From CAZILM01 sp964625325 (GTDB taxonomy: Bacteria; Patescibacteriota; Saccharimonadia; Saccharimonadales; CAYVSP01): 16,036 nt of DNA. Positions 6,648 to 14,609 of the stretch are shown here, piece after piece; position 1 is the stretch's first letter, and each line of letters starts with the position of its first letter. The notes below the pieces were generated by a model. It saw only the letters and a program-made list of their open reading frames with translations, had not been told where the DNA came from and made no database searches. Position numbers and translations under genes: made by a program. The stretch covers positions 1-16,036 of the forward strand of contig CAZVBA010000016.1 of the NCBI GenBank assembly GCA_964625325.1. Direction: 5' to 3'.

Positions 6648-9600
6648 TTTGTTACATTAGTAGTTTTAGATTGCTGCGGTGTACTGCTGTCTGTTAGGGT
6701 TACTGTATATCCCGGTGGCTCGAGCGGTCCATCGCAACTAGTATTATTCGTTGAAGTACAATCTGATCCTTGCGGCACACCACCTAATTTGGAAGCTACA
6801 GTGTATGGTCCTGTTCCACCTGACCAAGTGTAGGTTGTTTTGTTATGGCTAGTGTCCCTTTTTGCGCTCATGAACGTTAAAGGGCCGGTGCTACTACCAC
6901 CCCCTGAGCCAAAATCAATACTGGCTGGACTGCTAGTTGAATCATACAGAACGCTATCAATAACCTGGACGGTAACGTCGTGGGTGCCGGTACCGCTATA
7001 TGTGAAGGTCAGTGGATAGTTCGCGACTGGTCCGTCGATTTGGTAGGACTGGACAATCTGCCCACCAATCATGACGTTGAGTGTGCCCGGGAATTGGGCA
7101 TACTGCGGATCTGATAACGGATGCGTGCCGGCATCGGCATTAACCTCAACGGTACAACTGCCGCTACATGATGAGGGTGCGTTGACTATATTTACTGATG
7201 GTTTCTGATCATCACAATGGTGGACGTCATCGGTCTGGTTGTTATCTATCTGGTTGTTGCCACCACCACCGACAAATATATCGATGGAGAACGCGTTGGA
7301 GTTGGCATTACCACTATTCTTCTTGGCACGAGCTGGCGTACAATCGGTCGCGATTTTGTTGGAAACAATATCAATGGTTTGGTTAGTGCTCTTTTTATTA
7401 TTGCCAGTGTACCAAGAAGGGTAGAGGTCGTTGGTCGGACTCGGTTCAATCGAGCCGTAACCGACATGGTGGCTGACGACGTAGGCCGGCAGCGATTTTA
7501 CACCGGATGGCTGGACCCAGTTGACCGGTTTCATGTTCAGACGGTCGTGGGCACCCTGCATCCAGACGCGGGTGATCGGTGCGGTAATAAGCTCCATTGA
7601 GCCGCTCAGCGGCTGGTTACGGGTGTGGTAACCGACCCATGAGACGGCGGCATATTGAGTGGACCAGCTGGTCATGAGGCCGTCAAAGCCGTTGTTGGTA
7701 GTACCGGTCTTGATGGCGAAGTTCCAACCCTTGTAGCGGTGGAAGCGATAATTAACACCATTCAGATAACTGGCTCTCGGGTCAGAGGCCATATCATCGA
7801 CGATATAAGCGGCGTCCTGCCTGACGACCTGGTTGCCTTCCGGCTGCTTCCATTCGTCCTTGACCTTGCCGCCGGCATCGGTGATTTTCAGGATATACGT
7901 CCTGGGGATAGCCTTGCCGAGCCGGGCTAAGGTAGCTAAACCGTTGACGTGGTCATCGATATGTAAGTAAGCGCCGTCGCCGATAGCCGCCGCTCCGCCG
8001 CACTGGGTTGGTTTGGTAAAGGTGGTATCGCCACCTTCATAGCACTGGTAAGTATTTTTAGTAACCGGATTGTCCATCATCGCTGAAGCCGTGTTAATAA
8101 CTTTGTTAACCGAAGCCGTAGTATCTGTCGGCACAGTTTGGAGCATGGCTTTTACGGCCGGGATGTTGCGCGAGCCGCCCAGCGCGTAGCGCAATGTCAG
8201 CGGTCCGGGGCTGCGACGGTCGTAGTCTTGCAGACAGTTACCGGTACCTTGCGGCGGCGGCGAACCTTTATTAGTACACGGATAGCCAGGCAGTGGCCCC
8301 ACCTGATCGTATAGCACCGAACCGGCGCCGACATTATTATTGTTGTTGATTAGCGCTGTATAGTCATAGGGTTTGAAACTTGAACCAGGCCCAACGAAGG
8401 TGTCATGAGCGTAGTTGATTTTACCGTGGTCAGGGTTCTCAAAGTCTACCCCGCCGACCAACGAGACAATCTGGCCGGTCTTGACGTCTTCGGCCACAAA
8501 GGCGGCCTCATCAGCGCCGTGGGCGTGTAAAGTCGGTATGTCGTCCTGAACGGCCTTTTCAGCCAGGCTCTGCAAATCGAGGTTGAGAGTCGTAATAACC
8601 TTCCAGCCGCTGCGGTTAACGGTTTCACTGTATTTAGCTTCTAACTCTTTCTGGGCGGCCAGCACAAAATAGGGCGCCCGAATACCCTGATAGTAGGTTG
8701 GACGGGCTTTCACTTTAGCGACGGTATCAACTTTTTTGGCGTCATCGCGTTCTTTAGCCGAAATCATGCCTTGTTGCTGCATGGCGTCCAGGATATAGTG
8801 CTGCCGGCTAATCAGGGCCTTCTTGTCAAAATATTCACTGTATGGCGAATACAGACTCGGCGACTTAGGTATAGAGGCCAAGAAAGCCGACTCGTCGAGA
8901 GTTAAATCTTTGGCCGACTTCTGGAAGTAATTACGGGCCGCCGCTTCCGCACCATATTCAATGCCGCCGTAAGGCGCCGTATTGACATAGGCCGTCAAAA
9001 TCTGGGCCTTGGAGTAGGACCGCTCCATTTCCACAGCTAGAATAAGTTCTTTTATCTTGCGCGTAATAGTCTGTTGGTTGCCGACTCTGTTCTGCGTCAG
9101 GCGCACCAACTGCTGTGTAATTGTCGAGCCACCTTGCTTGCCGCCGCGGCCAAAGGCGTCATTGACGCCGGCGCGAAGAATGCCGCGAACGTCAAAACCA
9201 CCATGATGGAAGAAATCCTTATCCTCAACCGCTACGGTCGCCAGTTTAATAGAAGAAGCTATGTCCTCGTCTTTGACCGGTATGCGCTTAACGCCGTTAA
9301 CGTCTTCCCAGAGCAACGTCTGGCCGGTACGATCGTAATATAGGACGCTGCCGCCGAGATTTTTACCGGATATATCAGTAATATTTGAGAGATCCTTGCG
9401 AAAATAGGCAAATAAACCAACCAGTAGTATAAAGCTGGCGGCGATACCGATGCCCATAATCTTAAGGGCCATAATGCCGCCCTCGCGACTAAACCAATAG
9501 TGGTACAGGCGCTTCGGTTGCAAGCGGTATAGGAATCGATGCAAGCGGTCCTTCGGCATGCCGGCTAGCCGGGTGGCCTTGCGCCGTTGGGCGCTGTCGC

Positions 9601-9700
9601 GCAGCGCTACATAGCGTTGCAGAAGATTGCGGTGGACTTTGATTTCCTTACCGCTCTTAGTTACGTGCACGTTTGGCCGACGACGTCTATTGGTTGCCAT
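6644..9700 (-). CDS. Bifunctional class A penicillin-binding protein (glycosyltransferase 51 + transpeptidase)
   Basis: Polymerises and cross-links peptidoglycan at the outer face of the membrane. The 1018 residues show a long, strongly basic cytoplasmic head (about 1-76, no cysteine), one membrane segment (about 77-99), and a GT51 domain with TVAVEDKDFF (155-164, catalytic Glu159) and GGSTITQQL. The transpeptidase domain has SSFK (440-443, nucleophile S440), SRN (510-512) and KTGT (664-667). A C-terminal extension of about 280 residues holds Gly/Asn/Ser-rich linkers and two apparent Ig-like beta segments (about 832-930 and 938-1018). Ten cysteines, all outside the membrane, are arranged in near pairs. 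The ATG at 9700 follows only a weak GAGT, and a TAGAGT ends 4 nt before it. The main promoter appears to be at 9742-9734. Its stop overlaps the radA stop by 4 bp. PBP1a-like is the closest description. Confidence 0.93.
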   Translation of the reverse strand: MATNRRRRPNVHVTKSGKEIKVHRNLLQRYVALRDSAQRRKATRLAGMPKDRLHRFLYRLQPKRLYHYWFSREGGIMALKIMGIGIAASFILLVGLFAYFRKDLSNITDISGKNLGGSVLYYDRTGQTLLWEDVNGVKRIPVKDEDIASSIKLATVAVEDKDFFHHGGFDVRGILRAGVNDAFGRGGKQGGSTITQQLVRLTQNRVGNQQTITRKIKELILAVEMERSYSKAQILTAYVNTAPYGGIEYGAEAAARNYFQKSAKDLTLDESAFLASIPKSPSLYSPYSEYFDKKALISRQHYILDAMQQQGMISAKERDDAKKVDTVAKVKARPTYYQGIRAPYFVLAAQKELEAKYSETVNRSGWKVITTLNLDLQSLAEKAVQDDIPTLHAHGADEAAFVAEDVKTGQIVSLVGGVDFENPDHGKINYAHDTFVGPGSSFKPYDYTALINNNNNVGAGSVLYDQVGPLPGYPCTNKGSPPPQGTGNCLQDYDRRSPGPLTLRYALGGSRNIPAVKAMLQTVPTDTTASVNKVINTASAMMDNPVTKNTYQCYEGGDTTFTKPTQCGGAAAIGDGAYLHIDDHVNGLATLARLGKAIPRTYILKITDAGGKVKDEWKQPEGNQVVRQDAAYIVDDMASDPRASYLNGVNYRFHRYKGWNFAIKTGTTNNGFDGLMTSWSTQYAAVSWVGYHTRNQPLSGSMELITAPITRVWMQGAHDRLNMKPVNWVQPSGVKSLPAYVVSHHVGYGSIEPSPTNDLYPSWYTGNNKKSTNQTIDIVSNKIATDCTPARAKKNSGNANSNAFSIDIFVGGGGNNQIDNNQTDDVHHCDDQKPSVNIVNAPSSCSGSCTVEVNADAGTHPLSDPQYAQFPGTLNVMIGGQIVQSYQIDGPVANYPLTFTYSGTGTHDVTVQVIDSVLYDSTSSPASIDFGSGGGSSTGPLTFMSAKRDTSHNKTTYTWSGGTGPYTVASKLGGVPQGSDCTSTNNTSCDGPLEPPGYTVTLTDSSTPQQSKTTNVTN

Positions 9701-9733
9701 ACTTACTCTAAAATTGCTCCATATGTTACGTCT

Positions 9734-9742
9734 ATTATAGCA
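9734..9742 (-). promoter_or_regulatory. Extended -10 promoter for the penicillin-binding protein gene
   Basis: On the minus strand 9742 to 9734 reads TGCTATAAT, a perfect extended -10. The predicted start near 9727 leaves a leader of about 27 nt before the ATG at 9700. The leader contains an out-of-frame ATG followed by three codons and TAG, a four-codon upstream ORF. No good -35 was found, which is tolerable for an extended -10. Confidence 0.6.
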
Positions 9743-9794
9743 AAAAGCAAAGCATTAAAAGCAGAAGCATTATGGCACAAAACATAGCCTGTAG

Positions 9795-9800
9795 TACACT
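9795..9800 (+). promoter_or_regulatory. -10 box TACACT for tyrS (predicted leaderless)
   Basis: TACACT ends 6 nt before the tyrS ATG at 9807. An ATGGCA hexamer 17 nt upstream matches TTGACA at four of six positions. No Shine-Dalgarno lies between the box and the start codon. Confidence 0.5.
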
Positions 9801-9806
9801 GTTGCT

Positions 9807-11033
9807 ATGACTTTATCTGAAGAATTGCAATGGCGCGGACTTGTCAATCAGACCACACTTACAGACCTCAAGGAATTAGACAAAAAGAAATGGGTGTTTT
9901 ACCACGGCTTTGACGCTTCGGCTGACTCACAGACGGTTGGTAATCTGGCCGCTATGATGTTAGACAAGACACTTATGCGCCATGGACACCAGGCCATTAT
10001 CCTAGCCGGCGGCGCCACCAGTCTGATTGGCGACCCGGGTGGTAAGGACACTGAGCGGCCGCTGCAAGACGAGAAAACCGTCGCTACTAATATAAGGAAG
10101 GCCGAGGAGCAGCTAAAACGTGTGCTTAGTGGTGCCGAGTTTACGCTCGTCAATAATTTGGATTGGACCAAGAACCTAGGTGTTATTGAATTTTTGCGCG
10201 ACTATGGCAAACATTTCAGTATGACGCCGCTGATTCAGCGCGACTACATTGCTAAGCGTTTGGGCGAGCAGAGCGACGGTATTAGCTATGCCGAGTTTAG
10301 CTACACCGTGTTGCAGGGTATGGACTACCTACACTTATTCGATAGCTATAATGTAACTCTGCAACTAGGCGGCTCTGATCAATGGGGCAATTGTTTATCA
10401 GGCGTGGAGCTGATTCGTAAAGCCCGTGGCAAAGAGGTTCACGTTATTACGCAGCCCCTGATTGTTAATAAGACAAGCGGTAAGAAGTTCGGTAAAAGTG
10501 AGGCCGGGGCAATATGGCTGGATGAGGCTAAAACCAGTGTCTATCAGTTCTATCAATTCTGGCTTAACGTCGACGATGACAGTGTTGGTGATTATCTAAA
10601 GATATTTACTGAGTTGGACAAGGGAAGCATTGACGAAGTCATACAACGCTTTGAGTCTAATCGTGGGGATAGAGTGGCCCAAAAAACACTGGCTCACGAA
10701 GTCACCAAGCTGGTTCATGGCAAAGAGCGGGCCGACGGTGTTAAAAAGGTTACCAATGTATTGTTTGACGAAGGCCAATTCGGTGATCTCAACAGCACTG
10801 AAGTTGAGATGCTTAAGCACGAACTGCCCGTGGTGAAAGCGCAAACTGATTTTGCCGAAACCTTAGTCAAAGCCGGCTTAGCCGCTTCTAAAACCGAGGC
10901 GCGGAATTTCCAAGCCGCCGGTGCCATTACCGTCAACGGCCAAAAAGTCGGCGTGACTCAAGAAGCACCGTTGGTCAAGGGCGATAATCTAATCAAGCGC
11001 GGTAAAAACAGCTTTGCGATTGTTGAAACCTAG
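9807..11033 (+). CDS. tyrS: Tyrosyl-tRNA synthetase
   Basis: Class I enzyme that charges tRNA-Tyr with tyrosine in the cytoplasm. The 408 residues have the usual order: Rossmann catalytic domain beginning at FYHGFDASADSQTVGNLAA (residues 31-49), the tyrosine-site and dimer region with GGSDQWGN (187-194), the KMSKS-equivalent KFGKS (226-230), a helical anticodon-binding domain, and a C-terminal S4 RNA-binding domain (about 345-408, with VKAGLAASKTEARNFQAAGA). Length is normal. The HIGH signature is unusual, reading TVGN (43-46), so Thr replaces the first His and Asn the last. The ATG has no Shine-Dalgarno but follows a -10 box by 6 nt. The gene is divergent from the penicillin-binding protein gene across 106 bp holding both promoters. 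Confidence 0.96.
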   Translation: MTLSEELQWRGLVNQTTLTDLKELDKKKWVFYHGFDASADSQTVGNLAAMMLDKTLMRHGHQAIILAGGATSLIGDPGGKDTERPLQDEKTVATNIRKAEEQLKRVLSGAEFTLVNNLDWTKNLGVIEFLRDYGKHFSMTPLIQRDYIAKRLGEQSDGISYAEFSYTVLQGMDYLHLFDSYNVTLQLGGSDQWGNCLSGVELIRKARGKEVHVITQPLIVNKTSGKKFGKSEAGAIWLDEAKTSVYQFYQFWLNVDDDSVGDYLKIFTELDKGSIDEVIQRFESNRGDRVAQKTLAHEVTKLVHGKERADGVKKVTNVLFDEGQFGDLNSTEVEMLKHELPVVKAQTDFAETLVKAGLAASKTEARNFQAAGAITVNGQKVGVTQEAPLVKGDNLIKRGKNSFAIVET

Positions 11034-11074
11034 CATAAGTAGCATGATTAATGAGTTTGAGCTAGGCTGGAGTC

Positions 11075-11081
11075 AAAGGAG
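11075..11081 (+). promoter_or_regulatory. Strong Shine-Dalgarno of the 11088 gene
   Basis: AAAGGAG ends 6 nt before the ATG at 11088. It is among the strongest ribosome sites in the window and stands out because the genes on either side have none. It fixes the start of an otherwise unrecognised gene and argues that the gene is really translated. Confidence 0.7.
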
Positions 11082-11087
11082 TTTGCT

Positions 11088-11756
11088 ATGACAAAAATGA
11101 CGCCTATGGGCACTAAGTATCATCTCTATTTTGACGCTGAAATCGACCGCGGGCAGCCAATTGATGCCGTAATCGAGGAGAACGTCGATCTGTTTCTGTG
11201 GAGTGAGAATCATCATGATCCGAGCCGGCCTTTGCACGGTTCATTCGCCGAGCCGATGCGTGACAGCTGGCGTCGTTATTCGTTTGATTCGGTACGGGCA
11301 TTGCCAATCTATGGCCGCCTAGCGTTGCTAGCGGAGAGTGGTAGAAGTCTGAGTGGCCCACGTTGGGAAACGGACGGTCCAGTCTGGCGGCCGACGGCCG
11401 AAGCGACTCGGGTCGAAGAGGACCTAGGTCGCCGAGTGGTCTCGAATGCTAGATTAGTTGAGGTCGTGCCAGACAGCCTGGAAGCCCTGTCGGATAGAGC
11501 CAGTCATATCTATGAGGCCGGTCTGGGCTACGCCTTACGCCGTTATGACAGGGTATACCAGGCCTTCTCGGTGGTTCTACGAAAAGCTATCGTAAATGGA
11601 ACTACGGCTTTTTCGGTCCGGGCTTATGAGCGACCTGAACCAGGTGGACCGGAAGACCTTGTGGCGGCTGCCAGTTTGCCACACGACGCCTTCAATTACA
11701 GCTTTTTGCAGCTACATCGTGATGCCAGCTGGAATACCCACTCCGAACCGGCCTAG
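11088..11756 (+). CDS. Hypothetical arginine-rich protein, unknown family
   Basis: I do not recognise this 222-residue protein and assign no function. It looks soluble: no signal peptide, no membrane segment and no cysteine. It contains five tryptophans, several of them beside arginine or acidic residues, and about 22 arginines against only three lysines, unlike its lysine-using neighbours. The N-terminus is acidic (DAEIDRG, VIEENVD), and the middle holds an alpha-helical stretch around EALSDRASHIYEAGLGYALR. The ATG is well supported by AAAGGAG six bases upstream. The gene lies 54 bp after tyrS and 20 bp before the methyltransferase gene in the same direction. No clear promoter of its own is visible, so read-through from tyrS is possible. 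The composition could reflect horizontal origin or a lineage-specific protein. Confidence 0.7.
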   Translation: MTKMTPMGTKYHLYFDAEIDRGQPIDAVIEENVDLFLWSENHHDPSRPLHGSFAEPMRDSWRRYSFDSVRALPIYGRLALLAESGRSLSGPRWETDGPVWRPTAEATRVEEDLGRRVVSNARLVEVVPDSLEALSDRASHIYEAGLGYALRRYDRVYQAFSVVLRKAIVNGTTAFSVRAYERPEPGGPEDLVAAASLPHDAFNYSFLQLHRDASWNTHSEPA

Positions 11757-11760
11757 GCCA

Positions 11761-11769
11761 TGCTATACT
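11761..11769 (+). promoter_or_regulatory. Extended -10 TGCTATACT for the methyltransferase gene (predicted leaderless)
   Basis: TGCTATACT combines a TGn extension with TATACT (11764-11769) and ends 7 nt before the ATG at 11777, only a few bases after the stop of the previous gene (11754-11756). No Shine-Dalgarno is present. Confidence 0.6.
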
Positions 11770-11776
11770 GACGCCG

Positions 11777-12544
11777 ATGTCCAAAACTACTCCTTTGACC
11801 GCGACCCAGTACAACGACCCATCCCACAACTATCTGCACTACTGGGATGGACGGGACTATGAGAATGCTGCTGAAGTCATGGCTATCAAGCGTTTACTAA
11901 AAGGCCAACATTTTCATAACGCCGTTGATATTGGCGGTGGTTATGGCCGTTTGTGCATTCTACTTAGCAGTTATGCCGATCACGTCACACTAGCCGAGCC
12001 CTCCCAACAACAGCTCGATATTGCCGCTGATTACCTCAAAGACTACCCCGACATTGAGCGCCGGCTCATTCAAGCGGATGATATGCCGTTTGAAACCGGT
12101 AGCCTGGACCTTATAACCATGATCCGCGTCATGCACCACTTGCCCCAGCCGGCGGCGGAGTTTAAAGAAATTGCCCGGGTTTTGTCCAAAGATGGCATTT
12201 TCATCTTGGAAGTGGCTAATTATGTCCATTTCCGTAACCGCCTCAAGCAAATCGTCAAATTCAAGCGCTTTCCTTCCGATCCAGTTGATATCCGTTCCGC
12301 CGAGCACAAGCGAGACGACGAAGTGGCCTTCGTCAACCACAACCCGAAGACGATTATTAAGCAATTGGCGCACGCCGGTCTAAAAGTCGAGCGTACGTTG
12401 TCGGTATCCAATCTGCGTAGCCCCGGTCTCAAAAAATTGCTGCCGGCCAAGCTGATGCTAGCCCTTGAAAATCCAATGCAAACCATGCTAGCTAGGACCT
12501 ACTTCGGCCCCAGCACCTTCTTCCTCGTTAGAAAAGTTAAATAG
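11777..12544 (+). CDS. Class I SAM-dependent methyltransferase (Methyltransf_11-like)
   Basis: A 255-residue methyltransferase that should transfer a methyl group from S-adenosylmethionine to an unknown acceptor. The Rossmann signature is clear: motif I AVDIGGGYGRL (49-59), the acidic residue at the end of strand 2 (E74 in TLAEP), motif II/III ADDMPF (100-105, contacting adenine), and motif post-I/IV LITMIRVMHHL, followed by a Methyltransf_11-type VLSKDGIFILEV. A basic segment after it (FRNRLKQIVKFKRF) might help bind a nucleic acid or an anionic head group. There is no membrane segment or signal peptide. It lies 20 bp after the hypothetical gene and 16 bp before recG but carries its own extended -10. 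The substrate cannot be told from sequence alone; small molecule, lipid and protein targets are all open. Confidence 0.88.
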   Translation: MSKTTPLTATQYNDPSHNYLHYWDGRDYENAAEVMAIKRLLKGQHFHNAVDIGGGYGRLCILLSSYADHVTLAEPSQQQLDIAADYLKDYPDIERRLIQADDMPFETGSLDLITMIRVMHHLPQPAAEFKEIARVLSKDGIFILEVANYVHFRNRLKQIVKFKRFPSDPVDIRSAEHKRDDEVAFVNHNPKTIIKQLAHAGLKVERTLSVSNLRSPGLKKLLPAKLMLALENPMQTMLARTYFGPSTFFLVRKVK

Positions 12545-12547
12545 CCT

Positions 12548-12553
12548 TATACT
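12548..12553 (+). promoter_or_regulatory. -10 box TATACT for recG (predicted leaderless)
   Basis: TATACT starts three bases after the methyltransferase stop (12542-12544) and ends 7 nt before the recG ATG at 12561. No Shine-Dalgarno is seen. No good -35 was found upstream, where the sequence is the coding end of the previous gene. Confidence 0.5.
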
Positions 12554-12560
12554 TGTCGGT

Positions 12561-14597
12561 ATGACCTTAGATAGCCCGGTAGCAGATATTAAGGGTGTCG
12601 GTGAGACTTTGGCCAAGAAGTTAGAGATTCTTGGTCTTAAAACAGTCGAAGACCTTATCTATAACTACCCGCGCCGCTATGACGATTACTCCAATGTTTT
12701 GCCGATTGGCAAAATCAAGCCTGGTATTGTGACGGTTAAAGCTTTTATCAAACAGGCGCGCGGTCGCTATGTGCGGCGTGGCATGCATATTACTGAAGCC
12801 GTGGCTAGTGATGAAAGCGGTAGCGTGAGATTGATATGGTTTAACCAGCCTTATCGGGCGCAAGCTATTAAGACGACTGAGGAGTATTATATTTCCGGTG
12901 AATTTCAGCTCAGCCATCAACGGTTGAGTATCATGAACCCTTCGGCCGAGTTGGTCAGTAGCTTCCCGATCAATACAGCCCGTATTGTGCCGATTTATAA
13001 GGAGACTAAAGGGCTGAAGTCGTTTCAAATCAGGCGTCTCATACGAGAATTACTACCAGTAATACATCATTTGCCAGAAACTTTACCGACAGCCTTGGTT
13101 GCAGAACAACAGTTAATGCCACGATCCCAAGCTATCGAGATGATGCATTTTCCAGCTGAGGTGGCAGAATACGAACAAGCTCGCCAGCGACTCGGCTTTG
13201 AAGAGATATTTCAGCTGACGCTGGCCGCTCTTCTAAACAAGTATGAACTCATGCATGAGAAGAGCTTGCGTATACCGTTTAAAGAAGAACTAGCCAAGGA
13301 TTTTGTCAGCCATTTGCCGTTTAAGCTGACTGACGCCCAGCGCCGGGTAGTTTGGCAAATCTATCTGGATATGCAACGACCACATCCAATGAACCGGTTG
13401 ATTGAGGGCGATGTTGGCTCTGGTAAAACGGTTGTCGCTACTATGGCGGCCCTGATGGCCATGGAGCAAGGTTTCCAGGTCGCCCTCTTGGCGCCAACCG
13501 AATTACTAGCCCGTCAACACGCCAACACTATCTTTAAGTTGCTGGAGCCACTCGGTTACTCCGACCAAGTCAGCCTACTAGTTGGCAGTCTTAAACCAGC
13601 TCAAAAAAAGCTGGCCCACCAGCGAATCAAAGAAGGCGACGTTCGTTTTATGGTTGGTACACACGCTTTGATACAGGAAAAAGTCGATATGAAGAAGTTG
13701 GGGCTTATTATCATCGATGAACAACACCGCTTTGGCGTTGAACAGCGCAAAAAGATGCAGGCTAAGGCCGGCCACATGCCGCATGTCTTGAGCCTGACGG
13801 CTACACCCATTCCGCGCAGTCTGGCCTTAACACTCTATGGTGAGCTGGATATATCCATAATCGACACTAAGCCGGCTAACCGCCAACCGATTATTACGAA
13901 ACTGGTGCCGCCCAGCTCGCGGCCGCAACTTTATAAAAAAATAGATGAAGAATTAGCAAATGGCCGCCAAGTCTTTGTAGTGACGCCGTTAATCGAAGAA
14001 TCCACGGTCCTAGACGTAAAATCAGCCGAGAAAGTCTATGACGAATTACGCAAGGGGCCGTTTAAACATCGTCAAATCGGATTATTGCACGGCAAAATGA
14101 AGGCCGACGACAAAAACCGCGTCATGGAGCAGTTTGTCGACGGACAACTGGACATGCTAGTCGCTACCACTGTGATAGAAGTTGGCGTGGACGTGCCTAA
14201 TGCGACCGTTATCGTCATTGAGGACGCCGAGCGTTTTGGTCTGGCCCAAATTCACCAGCTGCGTGGCCGCGTCGGCCGCAGCGAGCATCAGGGTTATGCC
14301 TATTTGATGTTGAGCGATGCTCAAACGCCCAGCCGCCGCTTGCGGGCCCTGGAAAGTTCATCCGATGGTTTTGAGCTGGCCGAGCTTGACCTGGAAATCC
14401 GCGGACCGGGCGCTATTTATGGCACCCAGCAGCACGGCGCCATTGACCTGCGCGTCGCCAAAATGACCGACACCAAGCTGATTGCCGCCGCCCGGCAGGC
14501 CGCCCAGCATTTCATCGACGATGGCCAAAACCTGCTAAAATATAAACATCTGCGAGCGTCGGTAACTCGCTTACGAGCCGTAACAAATTTGAACTAA
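12561..14597 (+). CDS. recG: ATP-dependent DNA helicase RecG
   Basis: RecG is a superfamily 2 helicase that remodels stalled forks and Holliday junctions. The 678 residues match the family length and order: an N-terminal helical/HhH-like start (DIKGVGETLAKKLEIL), an OB-fold wedge domain (about 60-150), then a helicase core with Walker A GDVGSGKT (283-290), the DEQH box (386-389, followed by RFG), motif III LTATPIPRSL, and the C-terminal helicase lobe with TTVIEVGVDVPNA and QLRGRVGR. It ends in the RecG-type C-terminal region (IRGPGAIYGTQQHG). No key residue appears to be missing. It is transcribed with the neighbouring genes but has a -10 box 7 nt before its ATG. The next gene starts 12 bp after its stop. 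Confidence 0.97.
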   Translation: MTLDSPVADIKGVGETLAKKLEILGLKTVEDLIYNYPRRYDDYSNVLPIGKIKPGIVTVKAFIKQARGRYVRRGMHITEAVASDESGSVRLIWFNQPYRAQAIKTTEEYYISGEFQLSHQRLSIMNPSAELVSSFPINTARIVPIYKETKGLKSFQIRRLIRELLPVIHHLPETLPTALVAEQQLMPRSQAIEMMHFPAEVAEYEQARQRLGFEEIFQLTLAALLNKYELMHEKSLRIPFKEELAKDFVSHLPFKLTDAQRRVVWQIYLDMQRPHPMNRLIEGDVGSGKTVVATMAALMAMEQGFQVALLAPTELLARQHANTIFKLLEPLGYSDQVSLLVGSLKPAQKKLAHQRIKEGDVRFMVGTHALIQEKVDMKKLGLIIIDEQHRFGVEQRKKMQAKAGHMPHVLSLTATPIPRSLALTLYGELDISIIDTKPANRQPIITKLVPPSSRPQLYKKIDEELANGRQVFVVTPLIEESTVLDVKSAEKVYDELRKGPFKHRQIGLLHGKMKADDKNRVMEQFVDGQLDMLVATTVIEVGVDVPNATVIVIEDAERFGLAQIHQLRGRVGRSEHQGYAYLMLSDAQTPSRRLRALESSSDGFELAELDLEIRGPGAIYGTQQHGAIDLRVAKMTDTKLIAAARQAAQHFIDDGQNLLKYKHLRASVTRLRAVTNLN

Positions 14598-14609
14598 GGT
14601 TTATTTTCT

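Noticed and set aside
7217..7600. Plus-strand open frame of 127 codons opposite the penicillin-binding protein gene
   Set aside because: It is antisense to the well-supported C-terminal extension and shows no start signal or recognisable motif.
11034..11087. A promoter in the spacer between tyrS and the 11088 gene
   Set aside because: Several AT-rich hexamers occur, such as the one around 11046, but no combination has acceptable -35 and -10 matches with good spacing.
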